The position numbers and the translations under genes are program-made. Source: Dissophora ornata (Eukaryota > Mortierellomycota > Mortierellomycetes > Mortierellales > Mortierellaceae). From it: a stretch of DNA of 15,789 nt. Where the stretch lies: positions 1 through 15,789 of the forward strand of contig MU617330.1 of the NCBI GenBank assembly GCA_025201705.1. Reading direction: 5' to 3'. The notes beneath the pieces are model-generated. The model saw nothing but the letters and a program-made list of their open reading frames with translations. It ran no database searches and was not told the DNA's origin. Shown here in pieces: positions 1-8,988 of the stretch. Position 1 is the first letter of the stretch. Each line of letters begins with the position of its first letter.

Positions 1-1
1 C

Positions 2-94
2 ACTCTGAAGGATGTCAAGCAATACGTTTTATGGATTGATCTGGAGGCGGCGTCAAAAGGACAATCACCTGGACTGAGCGGTGCGGCGTATTGA
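2..94 (+). CDS. Possible 3' end of an unrecognised gene entering from the left
   Basis: A frame open from the window edge runs 30 codons to a TGA at 92-94. It has a protein-like composition (it contains YVLWIDLEAAS and ends SGAAY) but matches no family I recognise. An AATAAA hexamer at 123-128, about 30 bases past the stop, fits a 3' end on this strand. The piece is short enough to be chance, and the window edge hides any upstream exon, so the call is tentative. It could also be an internal exon of the same gene as the 443-665 fragment, though I found no donor/acceptor pair joining them in frame. Confidence 0.3.
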   Translation, partial: TLKDVKQYVLWIDLEAASKGQSPGLSGAAY

Positions 95-122
95 GCATAG
101 TGTTGCAACTTGATCCAATAGC

Positions 123-128
123 AATAAA
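123..128 (+). terminator. Candidate poly(A) signal AATAAA
   Basis: Canonical hexamer 28 bases downstream of the TGA at 92-94. It supports a plus-strand transcript ending here if that open frame is real. Confidence 0.25.
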
Positions 129-442
129 ACCAATTCTGAGAATTGATGATTTGACTATAAGACTAGGTCACTGTGGTTGACTCAACATTGCTAATCATGT
201 TCAAACGCACTTGGATTCCTACAGAAGTCAGGTTTTGAAGAGGAGCCAGGTGATTACGCATGCTACATGGATACCCCTTGGAACTTCTGGCTGAGATGAA
301 AGGGGGGGATGAGAACTCGCGACTACTGGCAGGCATAGCGCGTTCAATACCTTTGCATTCAGGCGACTTTATGCAAATCCTTTCAGCACGCAAGACGCAA
401 ACTTTCTAACCAAATCTTTCTCAACATCATTTTTTTTTCTAG
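129..442 (+). other. Stretch with coding-like fragments and intron-like signals
   Basis: No complete gene is visible. Two overlapping short plus-strand frames look protein-like: codons from 225 to a TGA at 297-299, preceded by a GCTAAT branch-like site and a CCTACAG acceptor-like site (ending 224), and an ATG frame 260-409 of 49 codons (starting MLHGYPLELLAEM) that ends in TAA. That TAA lies inside a TTCTAAC branch-like sequence at 404-410, followed by a T-rich tract and CTAG at 439-442, a good 3' splice site for the frame at 443. No good GT donor links these pieces in phase (the only GT between 283 and 400 is at 342, in poor context). This is either a gene with exons I cannot resolve or a decayed copy. 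Confidence 0.3.
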
Positions 443-665
443 TAGCGATGAGGAAGGAGCTCCAACACTGAGAAAAATAAACGCGGGTGACCCCATTGAA
501 CTTGAGTTCGTTTATGACGAGTCAAATCTCTGTCCCATCACTAATATTCACGTTAAAAAAATGAAGACTTGTCTTTTCTGGAAAAGACTCGTTTCATGTA
601 GAATAGCGGAACTATACGACAAATTTGTGAATGAGGAAGCGAGTCAAGCATGTGCGCGTTCGTGA
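443..665 (+). CDS. Candidate last exon of an unrecognised plus-strand gene
   Basis: An open frame runs from codon AGC at 444 to TGA at 663-665, 73 residues. It includes the stretches GDPIELEFVYDES and MKTCLFWKRLVSC and ends in an Asn/Glu/Ala-rich tail. It begins directly after a strong-looking 3' splice site: branch-like TTCTAAC at 404-410, T tract, AG at 441-442. An AATAAA at 745-750 lies 80 bases past the stop. The upstream exon would have to end with two bases of a codon, and I did not find a convincing donor for it. No family is recognised. It could be the terminal exon of a gene lying mostly left of the window or a pseudogene remnant; 74 codons can also be open by chance. Confidence 0.35.
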
Positions 666-744
666 ACTGATGAGGGGAAAACGTGATCTTTTTCCATTTG
701 TATCGTTCGTGCCCGCTTGCCTGAACTGCTTCTGACCATGCAAA

Positions 745-750
745 AATAAA
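745..750 (+). terminator. Candidate poly(A) signal AATAAA
   Basis: Hexamer 80 bases downstream of the TGA at 663-665, followed by an AT-rich stretch. It fits the 3' UTR of the candidate exon at 443-665. Confidence 0.25.
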
Positions 751-1038
751 ATATATTGGGTTGATTTCTAAAACCGGGTTGTTTACTGCAAAGAAATGGT
801 GTGCACTGATTTTTTAAAAAAAAAAAAACTGGTGCAAAAAACTGAGCTGGGGGGTTTGCACCTGCTGCCACACGGTAGCTCCAGGAAATGTTGTATCCCA
901 GGCTGGGTGAGGGCTGCCATGAGTGGCTGCCTCTCTAAAATTTATATGTTATGGTACCTCCCTATTTCGAATTTACAAAACAGTTGGTCCAAAAAGTAAA
1001 TGAATAATGTGAACTATGCTGTGTTCACTTGATAATAT
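751..1038. other. Intergenic, nothing recognised
   Basis: It holds an A run at about 818-828 and no coding frame I would defend. The 3' UTR of the minus-strand GTPase gene must lie at its right-hand end, but no canonical AATAAA is visible on the minus strand close to that stop. Confidence 0.4.
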
Positions 1039-1836
1039 CTATAGTATAAGACAATACTTCTGCATCCATGTTGGGACCGGAACAAATCCTTCGTTGTTGT
1101 ATAGCAGCGTGGACCAGATGAACTTCCATGATCTCTCCATTTTGGGGCGGTATACATCCGCCAGGTCCTTATCCAGCAACTCAAGGTCAGGCAGCCCTAC
1201 GCAGCAGAGGTTGTCTAGACGGGTGGTCTTATTCGTTGATAAAATGTTGACATACATGGACTTGTAGATCTTAGAAATTGTGGGGTCACGCTTCATATCA
1301 TTGTACACCTCCTTCAGACAAGACTGCGTCATGCCGTCGCATCTCGTGATGACCACAAGGACTTTGTCGTGGCGGGACGGGTTTGTGAGATCGAACATGG
1401 TGATCAGTGATTCCAACGCCTCTCTAAGCAATAGATCGATCCTTCCGTGTGGGATAACAAAGACAATGCGGTTCAGATGTGAGACTTCTTCTCTGATTGC
1501 CTTCGTTAGGATCTTGCGCACCTCTTCATTAGAGACCACGGTGTCGCACAGCCCCTGAGTATCAATCAAGTTGTACACCCAATTGTTAATGCCGTCTTCC
1601 GGGGACGTAACTGTGGTGGTGTAGAAGTGAATTTCCTTTGTCTGCGATGTTGTCAGCATGGATGTTTTCGCCTGGCTCGAGTTCGTTAGAAAGTTAATCA
1701 ACCTGGACTTGCCAGCGCCTGCGGGGCCGACAAAAACGACATTATGCACTTCCTTGTTAGAGGCGTAGCTGGGGTTAGCTATATCCAGGCTGATGTTGAA
1801 CCCGAACTCGTCCATGGTGGGTGAAAAGAACGACAT
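1039..1836 (-). CDS. AIG1/GIMAP-like small GTPase
   Basis: A 265-residue single-exon protein with a septin/TRAFAC-type GTPase fold. The P-loop GPAGAGKS (residues 37-44) would bind nucleotide phosphates. The switch II/G3 motif reads DTQG (92-95), against DTPG in most AIG1 proteins. The G4 base-recognition motif is TRCD (164-167), preceded by the hydrophobic strand VLVVI. The segment VFVIPHGRIDLLLREAL (125-141) corresponds to the AIG1-specific region between G3 and G4. The family is known for GTP-dependent oligomerisation on membranes and immune or stress roles in plants and animals; the fungal role is unknown. No transmembrane helix is obvious. About 18 codons upstream of the chosen ATG are open but lack an ATG, so an upstream exon or a spliced leader (CAG|GTAACT at 1957-1949) is possible. 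Substrate and partners cannot be deduced. Confidence 0.75.
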   Translation of the reverse strand: MSFFSPTMDEFGFNISLDIANPSYASNKEVHNVVFVGPAGAGKSRLINFLTNSSQAKTSMLTTSQTKEIHFYTTTVTSPEDGINNWVYNLIDTQGLCDTVVSNEEVRKILTKAIREEVSHLNRIVFVIPHGRIDLLLREALESLITMFDLTNPSRHDKVLVVITRCDGMTQSCLKEVYNDMKRDPTISKIYKSMYVNILSTNKTTRLDNLCCVGLPDLELLDKDLADVYRPKMERSWKFIWSTLLYNNEGFVPVPTWMQKYCLIL

Positions 1837-2220
1837 GTTTTTGTCCTTGGAGGCGGATACAGGCTCCTTCTTTAATGAGGATAGACATTGTCAATGTACG
1901 CTGCTTGCTTGCGGTTCATGATAGTATCCTTCGTTAAATGAAAAAGAAAGTTACCTGTGTAAATAGCACCTAGCTGAACTAGTTCGTCCGTTCGATTTCA
2001 CTCTGGTGTAGAGTCCTCCTCGCTTTGGTGGGATGGCTGTTTGAGGGTCTATGTGTCAGGTGAGGAGGGAGAGTGGATGTGACATGCATGAGCTAAGGGA
2101 AGAATAGATATGCTGGAGGAGCAAGGAGAGAACAAAGAAGAAAGCTGTAGCAGTACCCATGCTATACTATTTGTACCCGAAAGGACCATATCTTGTTTAA
2201 AACGTTCCATATTGACCAAG
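1837..2220 (-). promoter_or_regulatory. Upstream region of the GTPase gene
   Basis: About 380 bases between the GTPase start and the repeat array. A good donor-like CAG|GTAACT on the minus strand (1957-1949) and several AG sites near 1872-1880 would allow an intron of roughly 80 bases in the leader, but no upstream ATG exon joins in phase. No TATA box or defined operator was recognised. Confidence 0.3.
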
Positions 2221-2812
2221 TCTAGGGTCTAGGTCACGGCGTATTGGAGTGGAGCATTCTCTGATGGAACGATTCTCTTGTGGAATGTCCTAGGCGATAG
2301 GTGGTGTGCCGGATTTCTTTTTTTTTTTTTCTCGAGCCATATGTGAGCATCTATTGTGGAGGAGTTTTGCATACACACGATGTTGTCTCAACACACACAA
2401 ACACACATGGCATTGTCTAGTGGAACGTCCTAGGCGACATGCGGTGTGCCCAAAAAAAATTTCTCGGGTCGTTTGTGAGCATCCATTATGGAGGAGTCTT
2501 GCATACACACGATCCAGACTAGGGACGTAACTTGATTGGGCTGTGTCGGTGGATTGGTCTGAATCCAGGCTAGGGTCGTGGTGTATTGGAATGGTGATAT
2601 CCCATTTTGCCGGGTCTAGGTCCAATGAAGGTGGCCCGTGTTGTTTCAACACACACCTGCACAGCATTCTCTTGCAGAACGTCCCAGGTGATTCGTGGTG
2701 TGCCGGAATTATTATTTTTTTCTCGGGTCGTATCTGAGCATCTACTATAGAGGAGTCTTGCATACACACGATCCAGATAATGACGACGTAACTTGACTGG
2801 GCTATGTCGGTA
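2221..2812. repeat. Degenerate repeat array, three copies of a ~105-bp unit plus linkers
   Basis: Three diverged direct copies lie at about 2271-2381, 2411-2512 and 2665-2773. Each runs from CTTGTGGAAYGTCCYAGG through GGTGTGCC, a T- or A-rich spacer, TCTCGGGTCGT and TGTGAGCATC to GAGGAGTCTTGCATACACAC. Linkers are repeated too: a CAACACACAC block (2389-2407 and 2647-2657), GACGTAACTTGA..GGGCT.TGTCGGT (2524-2550 and 2786-2811), and GGTCTAGG/CGTATTGGA-type segments near 2226, 2570 and 2613. Spacing and content suggest a larger composite unit of about 260 bp. No transposase frame or clean terminal inverted repeats are visible. The long minus-strand open frame across it (2290-2916) is probably a by-product of the repeats. 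The 273 bases from 2813 to the factor A stop hold nothing recognised. Confidence 0.75.
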
Positions 2813-3085
2813 GAATCTACCATTTGCGACCAAAATTTGAAATCACAAAATTTAAATGCGCGCGAGCAAGCAGTGTGTCTCCTGGAATATGAGGTGTGTG
2901 GTATTTTAATTTGCATGGTAGTTCGTGAGAGTCATTAGCTTTGTATCATACAATGATTTCGATTGAGAAACAAACTGAAAAAAGGTGGCGGCACGGGAAG
3001 GAAATACACGCAAAAGATGCAAAAAAACAACAACAGATGGTACAAATAAACGAATTGAAATTACACACATTGAAGAATGAAAAAG

Positions 3086-5917
3086 CTAGAGCTGCTTCTT
3101 CCTCAAGATCTCTGAAAGTCGATGCAACGACATTCCTCCACTCTGTGCCGGTAGTCCATCTGCACCCGTCACACCCTCTGTCCCAGGCACAACCACTCCC
3201 TGTTCTCTCCTTGCCTCCAGCCGATTCACGGCCTCATCCTCACTCAGACCCTCAAAGTCTATCATTCGCTGAATCTCATTGATTATCCTCAGCCGTCTTG
3301 AAAAGAAATTCGCTGCTGACGAGCTCGTTCTCCAACCGGGGCCATGTTGTGCTTCGAGTTGTCGGATGCTCGGATTCCCAGGACCGAGTCCCACGGTCCA
3401 TTCCTTCCATAACTCTGGCACTGTGTTGACCTGTCGGTTCATAATGTAGATAGGTGGAGGCGCATCTTGTCGATTATATTGTTGTTGTTTTTGTTGTGTT
3501 TGCTGCTGCTGCTGGTGGTGGTGGTGCAGGGGTTTCACATCTTCCTCCTGATGATCCATGTAACCGTTTGTCAAGTGAGGCAGCTGGTGATGATGGTGCT
3601 GCTGATCATAACCTTGATAGGCTCGGGAGTCGTTACGCTGGTATTGATGTTGAGAGGACGAATACTGACTTGAGAACGAGTCTTGGTTCTTGGCATGATC
3701 CCTGCCTCGGTACGGGGGCATATTCATCTCGGATTGGAAATGTGGCGCGTAATGAAGGCCAGCGACAATATTAGGATTATGCGCTGCTGCAATCTCAGCT
3801 CCATCTGCAAACTGGTATGCAGGGTGATTGTCTTGTTGTTGTTGTTGTTGCTCTTGATGTTGGTGATATGGTAGGTATTCTTCATCCGTGTACGGTATCG
3901 AGCGCGACAGTTGCGATGCATGCGGGTACTTTTGTCCACGAGAAGGGCATCGAGCATGAGGTCCGTGATATCCGACCTGAACACTCGTCGCCTCTGTCCC
4001 GTTGAAATGAGTGGGAGCAACAGAGGAAGGTTCCTTTGATGATGCCGGCCTATTGACAGGCACGCAGCTAGGCGAGTTGACATGGTGTAGAGACACTGAA
4101 GGTGCCGGGGTTGAGGCAGGCGGCTGAGATTGCGTATGGAGGGGAATACTCTCACCACTGTGGCCAGATGTGGTTGCAATGCACGCCTCCACTGCAGTTG
4201 TACCAGAGCTTATTCGGGGTCGTGGAGGTGAACAAGATCGTGCATGCTTTGCATTCTCTCTGAAGAGAGTACCGGGTCCGTTCATGCTGCTGCTTCTCTT
4301 TAAACTGCGTATCTCGCGCGCATGATGTCCCTGGAGCAGATAATCATCCTGTTGGAACCCAGCGTGACGCTGAGGAAGATGTGGATATGTCTCATATGCC
4401 ACCAGGTCAGAATGTGTGGCTGTGTCAGGATGCGAGCGATCCAACAAGGCTGAGTCCCGGTTGTGGAGGATTGTTGCCGCAATAGAGGGGGATGAATAAG
4501 GTTGTGGAAGCCGATGCGAGTTCTCTGGGCCATAGTCTTCAGCATGATCCCACGAGTTTAGCTCTTGAGGACGGTGCCGTGGCGCGTGGCCGTACGACAG
4601 TCGAGCATGGTATTCCTCAAGTCCTTTTGCGATGATGGCGATCAGGTCGTCGGCGCGGTTACGTTCACTGTGGCAATTGTCATGTCGGAGCGGGTGATTA
4701 TGACGCGGCTGCTGTAGCGGTGATTTTATTCCCACGTCTTCCACATGCCCTACTGCATGATTCTGTCTCTGTCCATGGTCATCTGCTCCGGAGACGTGGC
4801 ATGGGTCCCGAGAAGATGGCGGCTGATTCGTTCCTCCGTCACTTTCGTGGGACCACGCTTGCCGCTGGTGGTTTGCAGGTTGGGTCAGAGGAATGCCATC
4901 ACCATCACCCGAAAGACGTTGGACTTGCTCCTGTAACTGTGAGATAACTAGAGCAGTATCTTTGTGCGACTTTTCCAGCTGGATCAATCGCTGGACATGA
5001 TCTTGTTGCCGCTGCGTGGCCGTGGCTATGTTCGCGCAAAGAGGTGTGGCGAGGGATGAGAAAGTAAAGGATGATGTTTTGGAGTGGTCAAGGCGGTCGT
5101 CTTGCCGCTTCTTTGCTTCCACCTCTAGTTGTTGTTGTTGTTGTTGTTGTTGTTGCTGCCAGAGCTGCAGTATAGGTTTTACATGTGTTTGGATGAGAGA
5201 GAGCGATTTCTTGGTGGAGAGAGTAGGGTTCGGCTGGGCGATAGAGTGTTGATTCGAGGCAGATATTTCCATTGGTATAATGACAGAGTCGAGGTACTCC
5301 AAGACGGATTGAGGATTGATCTTGCCATGAGCGGTATGTCCTCTGTCTGACTGTCGTGCGACCCATTTCTAGTGAACAGTCAGAAATGTCTAGTTATTCG
5401 GGGCTACGGAGTATGAGGGTATGAGGGCGCGGGGCGCGCTCTCACGGTTGCTAGATGTAGGCAGGCGCCTGACAGGGCTGTGGACTTGATAACTTACATG
5501 CCACATGTCGAGGCCGACTCCGCCTTGGTTCTCGGTCTGGCCTACAGAGGCATGGACATGTTGTTGCTTGGTGTCTTGCGCAGAGGAAGAAGGAGAGGGT
5601 GTTGAGCGCAAGGACAGCTGTGGTGGTGGTGGTGGCGATGATGCTGTCGGTGAATCTGCAGAAGACACCACGTCGATGAGACCGCCTCCCATATTATCAG
5701 CACCCGTGTTGTCATTGTTCTTGTTGCTGATCACTAGACTTGCAACTGTCGACTCTTGCAGCCCCTGTGGGTGGATGTTGTTGTCACCCGCATCGTTGAT
5801 ATCTGCAGGAGCGAGGTCTTCCTGTTGGTGGTCGTGGTCCTGACGAAGGCTAGGCTTCTTTTCGGACTGGTGGGAGTGGATAACCACGGCGTCCTGGTGT
5901 TGGTTCCTCATGGACAT
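3086..5917 (-). CDS. GCR1_C-domain transcription factor A (two exons)
   Basis: Predicted 900-residue DNA-binding protein. Exon 1 is 5917-5498 (140 codons, from an ATG in CACCGCATGTCC), with a clear donor CAT|GTAAGT. The intron is 5497-5369, with CTGAC branch and CACTAG acceptor. Exon 2 is 5368-3086; the TTG at 5302 is internal, not a start. The C-terminal domain (about 789-865, from TVPELWKEWTVGLG) is the signature of the GCR1_C fold used for DNA binding by yeast Gcr1, Msn1 and Hot1. A second conserved block (about 162-210, LEYLDSVIIPMEI to ILQLW) is shared with the paralogue at 8989-11771. A ten-residue polyglutamine (211-220) follows it, and the middle is His/Gln/Ser-rich and disordered, including HHHHQQQQQ stretches just before GCR1_C. 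A basic segment around SLKRSSS may aid nuclear import. Target genes cannot be told from sequence; glycolytic control is known only for yeast Gcr1. Confidence 0.85.
5129..5158 (-). repeat. (CAA)9 microsatellite coding polyglutamine
   Basis: One CAG followed by nine pure CAA codons in factor A, placed immediately after the conserved N-terminal block. An uninterrupted tract of this kind is prone to length change. Confidence 0.85.
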
Positions 5918-6162
5918 GCGGTGAAGCACGAACCCTTTGTTGTATTTTTATTTTTGGCTTTTATTCTATTTTATGTATTTTTTTTTTTTTTTTCTTTCTT
6001 CGCAGCCAGCGCACCCCAAGGCGAAGCACCACCTGGGTCGATGCAAAAAAGATGAACTCAACAAGCTCGGAAGGAATGAGCAGGGGAGAGAAAAAGAGAG
6101 AAGAGGAAGAGGGCGCAATTGACGAGCGGGACGAAACAAAGGGAAGAGAATGAATGGGGGAA

Positions 6163-6214
6163 AGAGAGAGAGAGAGAGTGTGTGTGAATGAGAGGAGAGA
6201 GAGAGAGAGAGAGA
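6163..6214 (+). repeat. (GA)n tracts
   Basis: Two GA runs (6163-6178 and 6195-6214) separated by TGTGTGTGAATGAGAG-type sequence. They are complementary to the CT-rich block at 6336-6545. Confidence 0.9.
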
Positions 6215-6255
6215 GGCGGGACTGAGGACGTGGGTGAAGGCGAATGGGGCAGCTG

Positions 6256-6277
6256 TGGTGGTGGTGGTGGTGGTGGT
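6256..6277 (+). repeat. (TGG)7 microsatellite
   Basis: Perfect TGG trinucleotide run located between the GA and CT tracts. Confidence 0.9.
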
Positions 6278-6335
6278 GCATGCTTGGCTTGTTTGACACA
6301 GTGGGCGTTCTGGCAGGGACAGGACCTTCCGTTGG

Positions 6336-6545
6336 TCCTCTCTCTCTCTCCCTTGTTGTTATCGCTCCCCCCCTTTTTTTTTGTCTCGCGCTCTCTCTCT
6401 CGCTCTCTCGCTCGCCCTCTCTCCTGTGTCTCCTGTCTCTCACTCCATTCTCACTCTCTCTTCTCTCTGTCTCTGTCTGTCCCTCCCCTCTCTCGTCTCT
6501 CTCTCTCGCGCTCTCTCTCTGTCACTCCCTCTCACTCCCTCTTTC
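6336..6545 (+). repeat. Long CT-rich polypyrimidine block
   Basis: About 210 bases dominated by CT, CTC and TCTG units, with long CT runs at 6338-6351, 6390-6420 and 6490-6520 and a C/T homopolymer pair near 6367-6382. On the factor A sense strand this is a GA-rich purine tract. Confidence 0.9.
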
Positions 6546-6825
6546 ACCTCGTGCACGCTGTGCAACAACATCATGCACACATGGAACACTAACGCAATCC
6601 GTGCACATAGGCGCGCTTGATCTTCCTCCTCCTCCTCCTCCCTTCTTCCCTTCCTCCCCTCCCCCTCCCCCCTGACTGTTTGACTCGTGCAACAGACACG
6701 AGAAACGCCTAGACTCGGTGGTTCTACATAACTTCATCATCATGGCAACCAACGCGATCGACGCACATTTCATGCACTTTGAGATTTGTTATTTTCGTAC
6801 ACTTACTTGCACCTCCAAAGCTACT

Positions 6826-8704
6826 CTACTCTTGCTTCGCCCTCTTCGCCGCCCTCTCAGCCTCTTCCGTCTCCTCCTCCACAGTCGGTGATGAACCCAT
6901 GCTCTCGCCCTCCTCCTCGAGCGCTCTCTTCAGCTTCTTCGCCTCTGCATTCTTCTTCTCCATTGCTATACGCTCTCGCTTCGTCAATGCCGCCTGCACG
7001 GGCTGATCAATGACCTTGGTCGCCGTCAATAAACTTCCTCCTGTACCCCACGTTGACATTTCTGGATGAGTCCTTCCGGGCAACACTTGAGATTTCCTCA
7101 GCCAGCTCTCCGTGAGCTGTGGCGCCAACAGATCCGGACATTTCCTCATCCAGGTGCTCGTCTCCAACAACGCCTCCTTTGCAGGGTGATATACCACCAC
7201 GGGTCTTGATCCACGCACATAGGGCAACAGCTTCTCGAGAATGGACTCTGGTTGGTACTGCGATGCTATAATCAGGCCATCGAAATTGGCCTCAAACAAA
7301 ATCTTGCGCGACTCCTCTACAATGGTGTATGCCTTCAAACGACGATGGTATCCCTCCAAATCTTTTCCTGTCAACTTTGTTACATCCTGAAGCTCATCCG
7401 GTGTTTCTATTTTTTTTTTTTTTGGAGTGAAGTTGTTAGTTTTTTGTAGAGACTGCAAAATGGCGTTAACGAGTCAAAGACGTTCCATAACATACTCTCG
7501 TCTGCTGGGCGATGGATACGAAGCCAGGACAGCACCTTGACCGTATCAAGAGTCTCCTGGTTAAAGTTCATGTACTTCAGAATGTCGTAATGTGGGTTAT
7601 CACCATCATAAAGACCGAGAATAGTTCCTTGGCCTACGATTTTTCGGGGAGGGGGGGAGCTTGTTAGCGATGCTATGCACAGATTAAAATCAGCATTTGA
7701 CGTGGGGAAAAAAAAATACAGGCGCCATATTTCGACATGCCTCCCATGCGCTCTGCAAGTGCAGAGACAATCATTCCTTGTGTATCATCGACAACGAGCA
7801 ACTTGCATCCAGCGTGCACGTTCGAGTACGATAGGAGCTGCGAGAGCGTGTCCATGCGAATGTCTCTGATCTTTGCTGGGTTCTTGATATAGTAGTACTC
7901 GTTGACAGAGTAAGTTGTAGGTTTGATGGGTGTAAAAGTCTTGTGGAACTTTTTGCCCTTCTTCTGAAGATACTTTGCTTGAGAATATGCTGTCTTTTTG
8001 TCGAATGTCGCATGGCTTTCCTTCAGCTTGTTGACAATTTCCTGAATAAAGTGTGAAAGCAGAGTAGTAGCAGTATTTGGGATAGTGGTCAATACGATTA
8101 TTCTCTTTCTTTGTTTAGTGAAGCCCAGATCCCGTTGTTGTTGCTGTTGTTGTTGTTGGGGGGTTTTTTACCTCTCCTGTGAGCTCTCCCTTGAGGCCTT
8201 CACTCTTGAGGGCCTTGATCTGATCCAGTGTCAGCTTCTGCGAGGATCCGTCGTCGACGATTTCTCGGTTGTTGTTCTCAGTCTCCTCAATCTCATTGAT
8301 CTCATCCAGATGGTAGATGCGTGTCTTGTTATCCCTGTCATAAATCTCGTAGGTGTTGCCCCATGCACGGCCAATGATGTCGTTAGCCTTGAACGTGCCG
8401 AACTTTCCCAAAGAAACGCTCCTATAGAGGTTTGTGAGAACGAGTGGGATTAGTTTAGCGTACAGGATATGGGTGCGAGTCATCGGTGGCGCGACACCCA
8501 GAGCGCGATATGCAAAGACACTATGGCCACAAGAAGGCTGATCTTCCGCAGTCCCTTTGCACTCTGCTCTCGGTGACTAGGAAAAGAAGCCGTTTGGACG
8601 TACGAGTTGGGCTTCAAAACAATGCACTTGACATTGTCACTGGGCATCTTGATGAAGACGTGCTCGCCTGCATTGATGGTGTCTGAGGTGTTCACCGTGG
8701 CCAT
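6826..8704 (-). CDS. TRM6: tRNA m1A58 methyltransferase non-catalytic subunit (five exons)
   Basis: TRM6/GCD10 partners with the catalytic TRM61 to form the nuclear enzyme making 1-methyladenosine at position 58 of tRNA, including initiator tRNA; TRM6 mainly supplies tRNA binding. Exons, 5' to 3': 8704-8604, 8421-8172, 8041-7720, 7633-7496, 7406-6826, giving 463 residues, close to the yeast (478) and human (497) proteins. Junctions are in phase and restore family motifs: GKFGTFKANDIIG, then REIVDDGSSQKLT..QIKALKSEGLKGE, the KTAYSQAKYLQKKGKKF basic region, HAGCKLLVVDDTQGMIVSALAERMGG, and later GTILGLYDGD..MNF, DGLIIASQY, PVVVYHPAKEALLE and LTESWLRKSQVLPGRTHP. The C-terminal tail is Lys/Glu-rich, possibly coiled and nuclear. 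Introns are 182, 130, 86 and 89 bases; intron 3 has a GCTAAC and intron 4 an ACTAAC branch site. The gene is divergent from factor B across 284 bases. Confidence 0.93.
7407..7495 (-). other. TRM6 intron 4 with an A-run acceptor
   Basis: Donor GAGA|GTATGT, branch ACTAAC, then a run of 14 A directly before TAG at the acceptor, in place of a polypyrimidine tract. Splicing here joins ADE to KTPDELQDV in phase and is the only junction I found that keeps the frame. Confidence 0.75.
8134..8157 (-). repeat. GTT/CAA microsatellite inside TRM6 intron 2
   Basis: About eight GTT units with one GCT interruption on the plus strand (CAA on the sense strand). It lies within the intron at 8171-8042, so it does not affect the protein. 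Confidence 0.8.
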
Positions 8705-8988
8705 GGTTTTGGAAGGGATCAGTATAGTAGTTTAATAACGAACAACCAAAAAAAAAAAAAAGATTGTTTATTTGTATCCTCCTTCTTCGCCAAAGACTGC
8801 ATAGTGCATATTAAGGGGTGTTATGTCCTTCGACAGCTTCATTCATTGATCGCCATTCTTTTTGCACGAAACAAGAGACTCACAACTTGCTGTGCTCCCC
8901 AATCCCTTCTTCGCCTCAAAGTGTCCGTCACCATAAAACACCTAGCCTGCAGTCAAAGTACCCCCCCTGACAGGCTTCCATCAGCGCA
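8705..8988. promoter_or_regulatory. Divergent promoter region of TRM6 and factor B
   Basis: A 284-base gap separates the two start codons, so leaders and promoters of both genes must fit here. A run of 13 A at 8749-8761 (a nucleosome-disfavouring element in yeasts) lies about 50 bases from the TRM6 ATG. A plus-strand frame at 8804-9085 crosses the region but is out of frame with factor B exon 1 and has no support. Confidence 0.6.

Larger units (their letters stand above)
5918..6825 (-). promoter_or_regulatory. Microsatellite-rich intergenic region upstream of factor A
   Basis: This 0.9-kb stretch lies between the TRM6 stop and the factor A start. It must hold the TRM6 3' UTR and the factor A promoter and leader. 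It has a run of 16 T (5978-5993), GA tracts, a TGG tract, a long CT-rich block and a TCC/C-rich block (6622-6671). Several long frames cross it, but they are low-complexity translations (SLSLS, HHHH, PPPP) and not genes. A GTAAGT lies just past the TRM6 stop on the minus strand (6806-6801); whether it is used is unknown. No TATA box was identified. Confidence 0.6.

Noticed and set aside
571..588. Hairpin GTCTTTTC-TG-GAAAAGAC
   Set aside because: The 8-bp perfect stem has a two-base loop too small to fold as RNA, and it falls inside a possible coding frame. It is probably a chance palindrome.
1866..1957. A 5' coding exon and intron for the GTPase gene
   Set aside because: The donor CAG|GTAACT is good, but neighbouring frames have no ATG and do not join in phase to the open codons before the chosen start. 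At most it is a leader intron.
2290..2916. 208-codon minus-strand open frame over the repeat array
   Set aside because: Its internal similarity follows the nucleotide repeats, copies are read in different frames, and poly-Lys comes from the T spacers. No protein family is recognisable.
3086..5302. Factor A starting at the TTG at 5302
   Set aside because: The frame is open further upstream to an acceptor at 5369-5370, and an exon with a perfect GTAAGT donor joins it in phase. The paralogue also has conserved residues upstream of this point.
6188..6675. Overlapping open frames rich in SLSLS, WWWWW and PPPP across the microsatellites
   Set aside because: They are translations of CT, TGG and TCC repeats, with no domain, no splice logic and several frames open at once.
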